Part shown: piece after piece, positions 26,830 to 35,097 of the stretch
Layout: each line of letters opens with the position of its first letter
How positions within the stretch are numbered: position 1 is the stretch's first letter
Source: an uncultured Lachnospiraceae bacterium
GTDB taxonomy: Bacteria > Bacillota > Clostridia > Lachnospirales > Lachnospiraceae
Length of the DNA stretch: 64,000 nucleotides
Assembly (NCBI GenBank): GCA_934408585.1
Contig: CAKRVA010000002.1
Location: forward strand, 62,001-126,000
Reading direction: 5' to 3'
The notes under the pieces: model-generated
What the model was told of the DNA's origin: nothing
Database searches by the model: none
What the model saw: only the letters and a program-made list of their open reading frames with translations
Program-made: the position numbers and the translations under genes

Positions 26830-28634
26830 GGCACTCTCCTTATTTCATAAACTTCAAACCCGTCAATTTCTTTTATTAGTTTTTTATGAATGGTAACTCC
26901 ATGGTCTTCATAATAAAGCGAAAGCCATGACATATCTTCCGAATCTTTTCTGACAAAATAAACATTCTCCATCGTAAGAAGTCCCTCCTCCATGGTCGTA
27001 ATTCCAAATTTCTGAAGTTTCTTCCGATAGAGCGGGCTCTTATTTGCCCATCCACCCATAATATCATAATTATCCAGAGAATTATCTACCTGTGCAAACA
27101 TTTTCTCGGAATAGCTGACAGACGAATACACATCTATAAAATAAAAGCAGTCCGGATGTTCATCAAAATATTCATACAATGCAAGATATGGAGCATTTGT
27201 CTGTTCCCGGCTTCGCTGATCACTCGTTACCAATCCAATTTTTTCCGGCAAAAGAAGTAATGAAAATACCCCAACGCAAACGAGCATCGTCAGGCACACC
27301 AGTTTTCCCCTCTCGCCCATTTCTCTTCTGCGAACAGTCATAAACAGAATGCCACCCAATACAACCAGCTCCATAAAATACAGGGAGTGGGTAATTCTTA
27401 CCGGATCACGTTCGCCCATAAGAATAAACAGCCACAGCGCACTCCGTACGGCAAAAACAAATATCAGTCTCCATAAAATTCCGAAAAATGCACCTACCCG
27501 GCTTTTATAAATGGATTTTTCCGGCTCCTGCTTATCGTTCCATGCCTGTCCGAATATTAGCAGAAATACGGTAAAATATAGGAAAATGGTGATATAGTTC
27601 CATGGATAATCACTTCCAACAGCCCCTGCTCCATGCAAAAACCGGTATCGATAAAGCCCAAACTTTTCTTTCAGTTTTGGCCAGAACGGTTTTTCCTCTT
27701 TATTCAGGCTGGCAGCATATGTTGCCACCTGTCCCATAATCGTTTCATCAATTTCTTCATCAATTCCGAAATTATAATTTTCAAACAGTTTCTGTTCGCT
27801 TTCCGTAATTCCAATACTTTCATAAAATTCCCGGTTGGAACCATATTCCGGCGGCTTCTGATAATCATACAACTCCGTCCGCTGATTGAAAAGTTCATCA
27901 AACGCTTTCCACTCCTTAGAACTATATGCCAGCATATGGGTTATCTGACCAATTCCAAGTCCCAGAAGAATTGCTCCAAATACCACCAGATATTTTATAA
28001 AATTAGTTTTTGTAAATATTTTATCTTCAAAACTCCACTTAATCACTCCCGCAACACAAATCATCGGAAGTACCAGAAGAAGCATTTCGGAACGAATCAG
28101 AAATGCAAGAATCACCAGCAGTACTGCCGGAATATTTGCCTTAATAAACTGCTTTTCCGTAAGTCCTCCCGGTGTTGTAAGAAACAGGAATGCTGCAGCA
28201 GCAGCCAGCATGGTACAGGTAATCGTATATTGAACCGCTACCAGATGTTCCATCAGTAATGCTGCAAAAATGACGATTTCTACAATTCCCACTGAAATCT
28301 TTGATCTTATTCTGCGACAGCAATCCAGACTTCTCTTCATAATCAGGAACATCGCCCCAAACTGACATATCCACAAAAAGAGTCCATACCAGGGAAGCAC
28401 ACGCACAATGCGATAAAAGAGGCTGATAATCCCACTGATTATCCATAGCATCTGAATATTGTGACCTTCCGGCACTCCGGTATAATTTCCTGCAAGAATG
28501 TCCTTCATCAATACATCATCATTCAAATCATAATAATAATCGAACCGGATGCTCAGGAAAATGGCAAGTACCAAGAGGAACAGTCCTGACAATATAAAGT
28601 TTTGTCTTTTCTGTATCCAATTTTTAGCCTTCAT
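26826..28634 (-). CDS. Polytopic membrane protein of unknown function (GT-C-like)
   Basis: A 602-residue protein with about twelve membrane helices. I do not recognise the family securely. The first outside loop after helix 1 reads RFDYYYDLNDDVLMKDILAGN, an acidic cluster in the place where GT-C enzymes bind the donor phosphate. A longer loop (about 245-330) and a C-terminal soluble part with ...FYFIDVYSSVSYSEKM... follow. It overlaps the RffA-type gene by 11 bp upstream and the GNAT gene by 4 bp downstream, so it belongs to the operon. It may be a surface glycosyltransferase or a polymerase; this is inference. Confidence 0.55.
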   Translation of the reverse strand: MKAKNWIQKRQNFILSGLFLLVLAIFLSIRFDYYYDLNDDVLMKDILAGNYTGVPEGHNIQMLWIISGIISLFYRIVRVLPWYGLFLWICQFGAMFLIMKRSLDCCRRIRSKISVGIVEIVIFAALLMEHLVAVQYTITCTMLAAAAAFLFLTTPGGLTEKQFIKANIPAVLLVILAFLIRSEMLLLVLPMICVAGVIKWSFEDKIFTKTNFIKYLVVFGAILLGLGIGQITHMLAYSSKEWKAFDELFNQRTELYDYQKPPEYGSNREFYESIGITESEQKLFENYNFGIDEEIDETIMGQVATYAASLNKEEKPFWPKLKEKFGLYRYRFLHGAGAVGSDYPWNYITIFLYFTVFLLIFGQAWNDKQEPEKSIYKSRVGAFFGILWRLIFVFAVRSALWLFILMGERDPVRITHSLYFMELVVLGGILFMTVRRREMGERGKLVCLTMLVCVGVFSLLLLPEKIGLVTSDQRSREQTNAPYLALYEYFDEHPDCFYFIDVYSSVSYSEKMFAQVDNSLDNYDIMGGWANKSPLYRKKLQKFGITTMEEGLLTMENVYFVRKDSEDMSWLSLYYEDHGVTIHKKLIKEIDGFEVYEIRRVP

Positions 28635-29754
28635 AGAATTCCTTTACTTTATCCGCAATGTAATTCACCTGTTCGGTCGTCAAATCATAAAACATCGGTA
28701 AACGCACCAGCCGTTCGCTTTCTTTCGTTGTATAACGGTCTTCTCCATGGAATCTTCCAAATTTGAGTCCTGCCGGTGCGGAATGGAGAGGCACATAATG
28801 GAATACGGTCAGGATATCATTTTCTTTCATAAACTCAATAAATCTGGTACGTTCTTCCAAATCTTTACATTTTATATAAAACATATGACCATTTTGCGTA
28901 CAGTTCTCCGGGATAAAAGGAAGTTCAATTTTCCCTGCTTCCCGTAAAGGTGTTAATGCCTCATAATATTGCTGCCATCTGGCAAGGCGTACATGATTGA
29001 TTTTTTCCGCCTGCTCGAGCTGTGCATAAAGATATGCTGCATTCATATCACTCGGAAGATAAGAAGATCCATAATTTCTCCAGCAGTATTTGTCTACCTG
29101 TCCACGGTAATATTTGCTGCGATCCGTTCCCTTTTCACGGAGAATTTCGGCCTCTTCAATATATTTTTCATCACGAATTAATAATGCACCGCCTTCTCCC
29201 ATGCTGTAATTCTTTGTTTCATGAAAGCTAAAGCAACCAAAATCTCCAAACGTGCCGAGTGCTTTTCCCTTATAGCTGCTCATCACACCCTGTGCTGCAT
29301 CTTCCACTACCTGCAAATGATATTTATTTGCAATCTCCATGATTTTGTCCATTTCACAGGAAACACCTGCATAATGAACAACCGCAATTGCCTTTGTTTT
29401 ATCGGTTATGGCATCTTCAATCAGGTTTTCATCAATATTCATCGTATCCGGCCGAATATCAACAAATACAATTTTTGCCCCGCGCAGAACAAATGCATCC
29501 GCGGTAGATACAAATGTATAAGAAGGCATAATGACTTCATCCCCTTCTTTGATGTTGCAAAGAAGTGCTGCCATTTCCAGTGCATGTGTGCAGGAAGTCG
29601 TCAATAAGCATTTTGTTGTTTTCGTCTGCTCCTCAATCCATGCATTGCATTTCTTTGTAAATTCGCCATCGCCGCAAATATGCATATTATCAATGGATTG
29701 TTTTACGTATTCCATTTCCTTTCCTACAAAAGGCGGTACATTAAACCGTATCAT
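28624..29754 (-). CDS. rffA: dTDP-4-amino-4,6-dideoxygalactose transaminase-type enzyme (RffA/WecE-like)
   Basis: A 376-residue PLP sugar aminotransferase, the same length as enterobacterial RffA. It starts MIRFNVPPFVGKEMEYVKQS with HICGDGEFTKKC, the characteristic WecE/RffA N-terminus. The PLP lysine is K181 in FSFHETKNYSMGEGGA, and EDAAQGVMSSYKGK (151-164) binds the cofactor. The expected reaction is amination of dTDP-4-keto-6-deoxyglucose at C4 to dTDP-4-amino-4,6-dideoxygalactose. The matching dTDP-glucose enzymes (RmlA/RmlB) are not in this window. The ribosome site is AAGGAGG. It is distinct from the PglE-like enzyme at 17945-19123, so the cluster has two amino-sugar routes. Confidence 0.86.
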   Translation of the reverse strand: MIRFNVPPFVGKEMEYVKQSIDNMHICGDGEFTKKCNAWIEEQTKTTKCLLTTSCTHALEMAALLCNIKEGDEVIMPSYTFVSTADAFVLRGAKIVFVDIRPDTMNIDENLIEDAITDKTKAIAVVHYAGVSCEMDKIMEIANKYHLQVVEDAAQGVMSSYKGKALGTFGDFGCFSFHETKNYSMGEGGALLIRDEKYIEEAEILREKGTDRSKYYRGQVDKYCWRNYGSSYLPSDMNAAYLYAQLEQAEKINHVRLARWQQYYEALTPLREAGKIELPFIPENCTQNGHMFYIKCKDLEERTRFIEFMKENDILTVFHYVPLHSAPAGLKFGRFHGEDRYTTKESERLVRLPMFYDLTTEQVNYIADKVKEFYEG

Positions 29755-29768
29755 TTCAGGTTTCCTCC

Positions 29769-31532
29769 TTATTCAAAAATGACATATCTTTCATTTGAAA
29801 AAACTTCTGTATATTCATGCTGAGCCATGAATTTTTCAATCGTCGCACGTTTTTTCTGCTGCATTTCATTTTCATCTGCCAAATCCGTTGTACCGAATAT
29901 TACAAGCGGTCGGTTTCCTTCATCTTGTTTTATATCTTCAGATATGGAATCCAAATCTTCTGCAAGGCGCTCATAACTGTTTGTATCCAGATCCGGCCAG
30001 GTCGTATAAATTGCAGGTGCCTTATCCAGATAGTAAGCAAGTCCCGGGATATTTCCATAAAGAATGACTTTTTTATCTGCATACTGTGTATTCTTTTCAA
30101 GTACAAATGTATTAATTTCTTCGAGCGTTTCTGCAGTAAAGGCATCTGTCTTCATGTTCCTTAAGATTTTGCTCCCCTCAATTTTTGTATCAAGAGACTC
30201 GCCACCTTCTCCATTCAGGAATACATATTGACACCCAACCCCCAATGACTGGATTAAAAATGCCAGTAAAACCGCCGTGCTCATTGCCTTAAAAGGAAAT
30301 GTCGGCACTTTTCCGGAAGCATCAAGATGTTCTCTTCCCCATCTTGCAAACCGGTAAATCATCCAGAAAGTAACCGGCGCTACAAAAAACAGATTATTTA
30401 ATACCGGCCAGATATAATTATTGCTGCCAAGCGGTGTAATCAATATCACAAGAAGTGAAATGGCGCCAATCAGTTTCCACTCCTTATCTACCATTTTTGT
30501 AATCTGCATCCAGATGCAGACACCGATTGAAAGCAGCAGGAAGACTGCTCCCCACTGCAAAGCCGATTCTTTCTGATAATATTTAAAGTTGAACATTCCC
30601 CATTTTCCGAGTACAAAAAACAGGAATGCAATACATACGCAATAAACAATCTTGCGAAGCAGCGGAAATTTTTCTTTCTGTATCATTAAAAATGGAATTC
30701 CAGGCAAAACACAGATCACCATATAAAGCATCCATTTTGCCCCATGAAGGTATGCATCCACGATTGCCCATACCATTTCGCCAAACGTATAATCGGAGGC
30801 ACTTCCTGCCATTCCAAAAACTCCTGTAATCATGGTGTTTAACGTTTCTGTGCCATAAAGCAACGTCAGTATCAGGAGCATCATCAAAAATGCGGCACCA
30901 TATCCTGCCACACAAATCCCTGTTTCCCCTGCAATCGTCTTAAGTTCCTTCTTTTTGATTCCACCATAATACCACAAAGCCAGAATCAGCACGACTTCAA
31001 GTCCATTATTCGGAAATCGTACAAAAGTATTTAAGCCAAGGCAGACCCCTGCCAGGAACAGACATATAGAACGTTTCCCTGCCAATCCGCGGAACAGAAA
31101 AATAATTCCGACCAGGAAAAAGAAATAAGTCAAATAATTATATAAAATCACAGAAGGACACCAGCACAGACCGATTGCTGCCATTTCTCCGAGAAAAGCA
31201 ATCCAGCCTGGCATTTTCGTTCTAAAAAAACGGTATCCCAATAGTGCCATTGTGCTGATAATCAGGGAAGAATATACCTTCATTCCAAGCATGGTATCTC
31301 CAAACGGAAGTTTGGTAAAAATCCATCCTGTCACATTGGAAAGAAATGTAAGAAACGTCCAAAGAACTGTATTTTGTCCAAAAAACACGTAATTTCCAAG
31401 GCTATATGCACTGTCTGTCAAATCAATCCCACGATTTACCTTCAACAGTGGAAAAAGCAGTAACACCAACGGGAAAATCACAAGCCGTGCCCATTTCTGG
31501 AACCCTTTTGCACCATTAATTTCCTGTTCCAT
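29769..31532 (-). CDS. Polytopic membrane protein of unknown function (GT-C-like)
   Basis: A 587-residue protein with about twelve membrane helices and a C-terminal soluble segment (about 440-587, ...VILYGNIPGLAYYLDKAPAIYTTWPDLDTN...). The first outside loop reads KVNRGIDLTDSAYSLGNYVFF, with an Asp pair near the membrane as in many GT-C or glucosyltransferase-like membrane proteins. The family is not firmly recognised. It overlaps the preceding acyltransferase gene by 17 bp and has AGAGGGGG as ribosome site. The shape (helices followed by a surface domain) suggests a polyprenyl-phosphate-sugar-dependent transferase acting outside the cell, but no motif proves this. Confidence 0.55.
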   Translation of the reverse strand: MEQEINGAKGFQKWARLVIFPLVLLLFPLLKVNRGIDLTDSAYSLGNYVFFGQNTVLWTFLTFLSNVTGWIFTKLPFGDTMLGMKVYSSLIISTMALLGYRFFRTKMPGWIAFLGEMAAIGLCWCPSVILYNYLTYFFFLVGIIFLFRGLAGKRSICLFLAGVCLGLNTFVRFPNNGLEVVLILALWYYGGIKKKELKTIAGETGICVAGYGAAFLMMLLILTLLYGTETLNTMITGVFGMAGSASDYTFGEMVWAIVDAYLHGAKWMLYMVICVLPGIPFLMIQKEKFPLLRKIVYCVCIAFLFFVLGKWGMFNFKYYQKESALQWGAVFLLLSIGVCIWMQITKMVDKEWKLIGAISLLVILITPLGSNNYIWPVLNNLFFVAPVTFWMIYRFARWGREHLDASGKVPTFPFKAMSTAVLLAFLIQSLGVGCQYVFLNGEGGESLDTKIEGSKILRNMKTDAFTAETLEEINTFVLEKNTQYADKKVILYGNIPGLAYYLDKAPAIYTTWPDLDTNSYERLAEDLDSISEDIKQDEGNRPLVIFGTTDLADENEMQQKKRATIEKFMAQHEYTEVFSNERYVIFE

Positions 31533-32700
31533 GATGTTCCCCCTCTCTTATTGTTTCGTGCGAAAAAACCTCATCCAATTCTACCATCGCTGCATGCAAT
31601 TTTGTATTTTTGATTGCATTTGCAACAAATCTGAAAATGCATCTCCGCAGAAAATCAACAAAAATCCCTGCTACAAAAACAACTATCACACAAAAAATCA
31701 GTTCGATGAAAAAGTATAAGTATCCTGACTGGCTACCTTTGTTTATAATTCCTTTCAGCCAGCTATACCAGTTATCTCTGATATCAATATGTTCATGCAG
31801 AAGATATACCCCAAAACTCAATCCGCTTACTTTGCGAATTCCTTCTGCAAATTTTCCCTCTTTGATTACAATGGACTGGAACAGATAAAACAACCCGATT
31901 GAACCGGCAAATACGTTCATCGCATTATAATGATATGGCACTGTAAAATAATAATTACAGGTTCCTTCCAATGCAGGAACAAGCTGCCCTAAATCACGCA
32001 TCAGGAACTGGATTACCATTCCCAGACCGGCACTCAGCAAAAACAACGCCGCTGCCTTTTTTCGATTTTCTTTCAATGTTGCAAGCACACCTTGTGAATC
32101 ATATTTTCCGGCATATGCAGCAAACAGATAAACAAAAACAAACCACGGCAAATCATATCCATACTTATCAAATCCAAATGCTACCGGGCATATACTCTTA
32201 ATTCCACTAAACAATACAAATACTCCGACAAGTGCAATCTGAAATTTCTTATGGGAAAGAAATTTTACTGCATGGTTCAAAAATGGAGAAAGCAACATCA
32301 GCATCAGGAAAGAGGTTGCAAACCAATAATGCTCCGTTTCAATCGGAAAGAGATAATAAATGACCCCATAAATGCCTTCCTGAAATTTTGTGTGCTGATG
32401 AAATAACATCAAAACAAGTGGAATCAACAGAGAATAAAACCAGATTTGACAGAGGAACCGGACTGTCTTGCTCGGTTTGTAATTTCTTCTGCTTCCATAA
32501 TACCCACTGATAAAAACATACGCATTTACCGCACCAAGACAAAGGTTTTCCAGAATCGTCCCGGTTGCTGCCGACAAAGAAAAAGGAGTTCCCGGTTCCA
32601 AAAGATTTCCGGAATGAGACAGAAAATGCATCAGTACAATCATCAGCATTGCAACAATTCTAAGCAGTTCTATCCCGGTCTGCCGCTTTTCCGTACTCAT
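31516..32700 (-). CDS. Acyltransferase family 3 membrane O-acyltransferase (OafA-like)
   Basis: A 394-residue protein with about ten membrane helices. The start TGIELLRIVAMLMIVLMHFLSHSG carries the LR...M..V..H pattern of acyltransferase 3 proteins, which O-acetylate or O-succinylate polysaccharides and antibiotics. No C-terminal SGNH domain is fused. The ATG at 32700 follows AAAGGAG by 7 nt; the frame opens further upstream without a site. It is the second gene after the cluster promoter, just after the ABC flippase. With the MBOAT/SGNH pair at the other end, the locus has two independent acylation systems. Confidence 0.82.
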   Translation of the reverse strand: MSTEKRQTGIELLRIVAMLMIVLMHFLSHSGNLLEPGTPFSLSAATGTILENLCLGAVNAYVFISGYYGSRRNYKPSKTVRFLCQIWFYSLLIPLVLMLFHQHTKFQEGIYGVIYYLFPIETEHYWFATSFLMLMLLSPFLNHAVKFLSHKKFQIALVGVFVLFSGIKSICPVAFGFDKYGYDLPWFVFVYLFAAYAGKYDSQGVLATLKENRKKAAALFLLSAGLGMVIQFLMRDLGQLVPALEGTCNYYFTVPYHYNAMNVFAGSIGLFYLFQSIVIKEGKFAEGIRKVSGLSFGVYLLHEHIDIRDNWYSWLKGIINKGSQSGYLYFFIELIFCVIVVFVAGIFVDFLRRCIFRFVANAIKNTKLHAAMVELDEVFSHETIREGEHHGTGN

Positions 32701-32738
32701 CTCTCCACTCCTTTCTGTCATTGCTATCGAAATCAAAC

Positions 32739-34499
32739 TTAACGTTCTCTGGTTACCTTACCGCCCTCTACACGGTAAACCATATCGCACTTTTCAATCG
32801 TCTGCAGACGATGCGCAATAATAATCAGTGTTTTACGGCCATGCAGGCGGTTAATGGAGTCCATAATTGCCGCCTCCGTATCATTATCAAGTGCAGAGGT
32901 TGCTTCATCCATAATCAGCACCTCCGGATCTTCAAACAGTGCCCGCGCAATGCTGATTCTCTGCCGTTGTCCACCGGAAATACGAATTCCACGCTCCCCG
33001 ATTCCGGTATCCAGTCCTTCTGGGAGTCCCCGGACGAATTCATCCAATTGGGCCTCTTTTAATGCTGCCCAGACCTTTTCATCATCAATTTCGTCTTCCG
33101 CATATCCAAATGCTACATTTTTTCGGATGGAATCATCAATCATAAATATATTCTGTGGAATGTAACCTACATTTTTCAACCAGGACTGATAATGTTCCCG
33201 TACCTCAACACCGTCCGCCAGAATCTCGCCCTGCTGAAGCTGCAACAATCCTAAAAGAATGTCAACCACTGTTGATTTTCCGGCACCGGTAGTTCCTACA
33301 ATTCCCACGGATTGTCCCACAGGTATTTCCATATCCGCATGGTCAAAAATAAGGGTTTCCGTATTAGGATACTTATAAACAATATCTTTTAACTCTATTT
33401 TGTCCTTTATTTCGAGCTTGGAAACAGAAACTTTCTTTCGATATGTTTCTTCATCATAATTCACATTTTTATCGCGGATATCTTCCTGCAGATGATCACT
33501 GACTCCCATAAAGAACGGTTCAAAATAGGAAATGGAGGTCAGGTGATTATTAATGCGGTTTGCGCATGGCACCAATCGCATTGCAACTACCGCCAGTGCA
33601 CTAAGCTGCGTAATAACACTGCTTGCCTGTGCCCCATGCAAAAGCTGCAGCATCATAAAGATAATCATTCCGGCAACTGCCACAGTTTCAATCAGAAGCC
33701 TAGGCGTCGCGTTATATAAATTATAACGTTGTACGGCACTGACGTATCCGGCACCGCACTTGGAATATTCATTGATAAAATAATTTTCCTTATTGGCAAT
33801 TTTAATTTCTTTAATTCCCATTACGGACTGGTCAATCCATTTGTAAAGCCCACTGTAATAATCCTGATTCTCAATTCCGGCCTTCTTCATAATCGGTTTC
33901 AAAACAAACATGATTACTAGCAACACGGCAACAAGTAATGTTGCAACGATAATTGTCATCTTAATACCACTGATAAAGGCTACTACAATTACCAGTCCGA
34001 CAAAAATAACGCCTTCGCTGAAAAGCTGCAGCATGGCAAGAATAAGTCCATACATATTATTTACATCAGAAGTAATGCTTCTTTGAATCACGGAAGTATC
34101 GGCATTCAGGTAATACTCATAAGGACGTTGCATGAAATTAATCATCATTCTCCGTGATGTTGCAAACTGGTTGGTATATACAAATTTAAGCTGTGATTTC
34201 TGCTGGAAAAACAAAAATACATTTTTCAACGTAAACATCGCAATCAGCACAACCATGACAAATACCATAATGCCCATGGTGTTACTCTTATCCAAATGGA
34301 AAATGTCACAAAGTACCTGCAAATAATGATGCTTTTCAACTGCATTTTCCTCCAGTACCACCTGCATCACAGGAACCACCATGGAAATACCTGCCGTTTC
34401 CAAAACTGCCCCTATCAGCATCAATATTAGTTGAAGCACCATAATCCGCTTCTGTCGTGCATCTAAGAGCACCATCATTTTCTTGAATATTTTTCTCAT
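32739..34499 (-). CDS. ABC exporter, PglK/WlaB-like lipid-oligosaccharide flippase
   Basis: A 586-residue half-transporter. There are six N-terminal membrane helices (about 20-320), then a nucleotide-binding domain with Walker A GTTGAGKST, signature ISGGQRQRISIARAL, Walker B VLIMDEATSALD and the H-loop histidine in IIAHRL. Length and the N-terminal pattern (ETAGISMVVPVMQVV) resemble PglK. It would act as a homodimer, flipping the undecaprenyl-diphospho-oligosaccharide outward. It is the first gene of the long minus-strand cluster, with AAGGA 8 nt before the start and a good promoter 38 nt upstream. A PglK-type ABC flippase fits the PglF-E-C-A enzymes downstream; no Wzx is seen. Confidence 0.85.
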   Translation of the reverse strand: MRKIFKKMMVLLDARQKRIMVLQLILMLIGAVLETAGISMVVPVMQVVLEENAVEKHHYLQVLCDIFHLDKSNTMGIMVFVMVVLIAMFTLKNVFLFFQQKSQLKFVYTNQFATSRRMMINFMQRPYEYYLNADTSVIQRSITSDVNNMYGLILAMLQLFSEGVIFVGLVIVVAFISGIKMTIIVATLLVAVLLVIMFVLKPIMKKAGIENQDYYSGLYKWIDQSVMGIKEIKIANKENYFINEYSKCGAGYVSAVQRYNLYNATPRLLIETVAVAGMIIFMMLQLLHGAQASSVITQLSALAVVAMRLVPCANRINNHLTSISYFEPFFMGVSDHLQEDIRDKNVNYDEETYRKKVSVSKLEIKDKIELKDIVYKYPNTETLIFDHADMEIPVGQSVGIVGTTGAGKSTVVDILLGLLQLQQGEILADGVEVREHYQSWLKNVGYIPQNIFMIDDSIRKNVAFGYAEDEIDDEKVWAALKEAQLDEFVRGLPEGLDTGIGERGIRISGGQRQRISIARALFEDPEVLIMDEATSALDNDTEAAIMDSINRLHGRKTLIIIAHRLQTIEKCDMVYRVEGGKVTRER

Positions 34500-34536
34500 A
34501 AATCAGTTCCTTATAGTTGTCCAAATTAACTACAAT

Positions 34537-34565
34537 ATTATATCACGAAGCAATCTGCCCGTCTA
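34537..34565 (-). promoter_or_regulatory. Promoter of the glycan cluster (first gene: ABC flippase)
   Basis: On the minus strand, TAGACG (34560-34565) is followed after 17 nt by TATAAT (34537-34542). The start of transcription would be near 34530, leaving a leader of only about 30 nt before the flippase ATG at 34499. The leader has an AAGGA ribosome site and no space for a riboswitch or a large leader hairpin. Confidence 0.65.
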
Positions 34566-34570
34566 CTTCT

Positions 34571-34604
34571 ATGAATTTTGTTACATTTATGAATTTTGTC
34601 ACAT
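34571..34604. repeat. Two 16-bp direct repeats next to the cluster promoter
   Basis: ATGAATTTTGTTACAT (34571-34586) and ATGAATTTTGTCACAT (34589-34604) differ at one base and are spaced 18 bp start to start. They lie 5 bp upstream of the -35 hexamer of the minus-strand promoter, the usual place for an activator that contacts RNA polymerase. No regulator gene is next to them. Confidence 0.75.
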
Positions 34605-34631
34605 CCCCTACCACATTTTACGGATTTCGTG

Positions 34632-34637
34632 TATAAT
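34632..34637 (+). promoter_or_regulatory. Possible -10 element for plus-strand transcription through the repeat array
   Basis: TATAAT preceded by TG on the plus strand, 25 bp before the first array unit. No convincing -35 hexamer was found at 16-18 bp. If active, transcription toward pseF would place the whole array in a leader of roughly 450 nt. Confidence 0.25.
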
Positions 34638-34661
34638 TTATGCCATAGTCCGGTGTGGATT

Positions 34662-34952
34662 GGGTATTTGCTTAATTAATTGACTTTTATACCCGCTCAA
34701 TATTTGCGATAGGGGGTATATTATATAAGAATTGATTTCTATACCCAGACAAAACTGTCGCCAAGGGTATTTTAGCTGAGAAATTGCACCTATACCCAAG
34801 ATTTTTCGGACAGGAGGGTATATTTTGTTGAAATTAATTTATATACCCAAACGAAATTGCCGGCGAGGGTGTTTTTAACAGAAAAGTAGCATCTATACCC
34901 AATCAGCGTAAGTGACGAGGGTATTTTTGCAAGAAAGCCTATGCTTATACCC
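34662..34952. repeat. Six-unit degenerate array, 51-52 bp period, each unit bounded by GGGTAT and ATACCC
   Basis: Units: 34662-34694, 34714-34746, 34765-34797, 34816-34848, 34867-34900 and 34919-34952 (33-34 bp each). Each starts GGGTAT (unit 5 GGGTGT) and ends ATACCC, with 18-19-bp spacers. Unit starts are 51-52 bp apart. Interiors vary but tend toward ...AGAAATTG..TCT before ATACCC; spacers tend to start AA and end near CGA. The ends form 6-8 bp inverted repeats (8 bp in unit 4, GGGTATAT/ATATACCC). The array fills the centre of the 598-bp divergent gap between the flippase and pseF. No reading frame runs through it. Its function is unknown: operator array, structured leader RNA or minisatellite. 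Confidence 0.85.
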
Positions 34953-35097
34953 AATTTCGAAGAAAATGCAGCGAATACGACGTATGCATCACAAATAATT
35001 GCAAACTTTAAGCTTTGAAGGCATCAAAAACAAAGCATCACGCAATCTAATGCTACAAACCAATATAAACCAAAATGAAACCCAGGAGGATAATCGC

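Noticed and set aside
27633..28259. 208-codon plus-strand reading frame
   Set aside because: Entirely antisense to the 602-residue membrane protein gene, composition typical of a shadow frame, no ribosome site and no recognisable domain.
34500..34536. LoaP/EAR-type antitermination leader for the glycan operon
   Set aside because: The predicted leader is about 30 nt and holds no large stem-loop.
34662..34952. Array as a CRISPR
   Set aside because: The conserved parts are only 6-8 bp at the ends of each unit and form inverted pairs; CRISPR repeats are 23-50 bp and near identical. No cas genes are nearby.
34662..34952. Array as an invertible promoter
   Set aside because: The inverted ends are 6-8 bp, far shorter than known invertase sites, and no site-specific recombinase gene is in the window.
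34999..35097. N-terminal extension of PseF from the longest open frame
   Set aside because: The extension has no homology, and a strong AGGAGG precedes the ATG at 35098.
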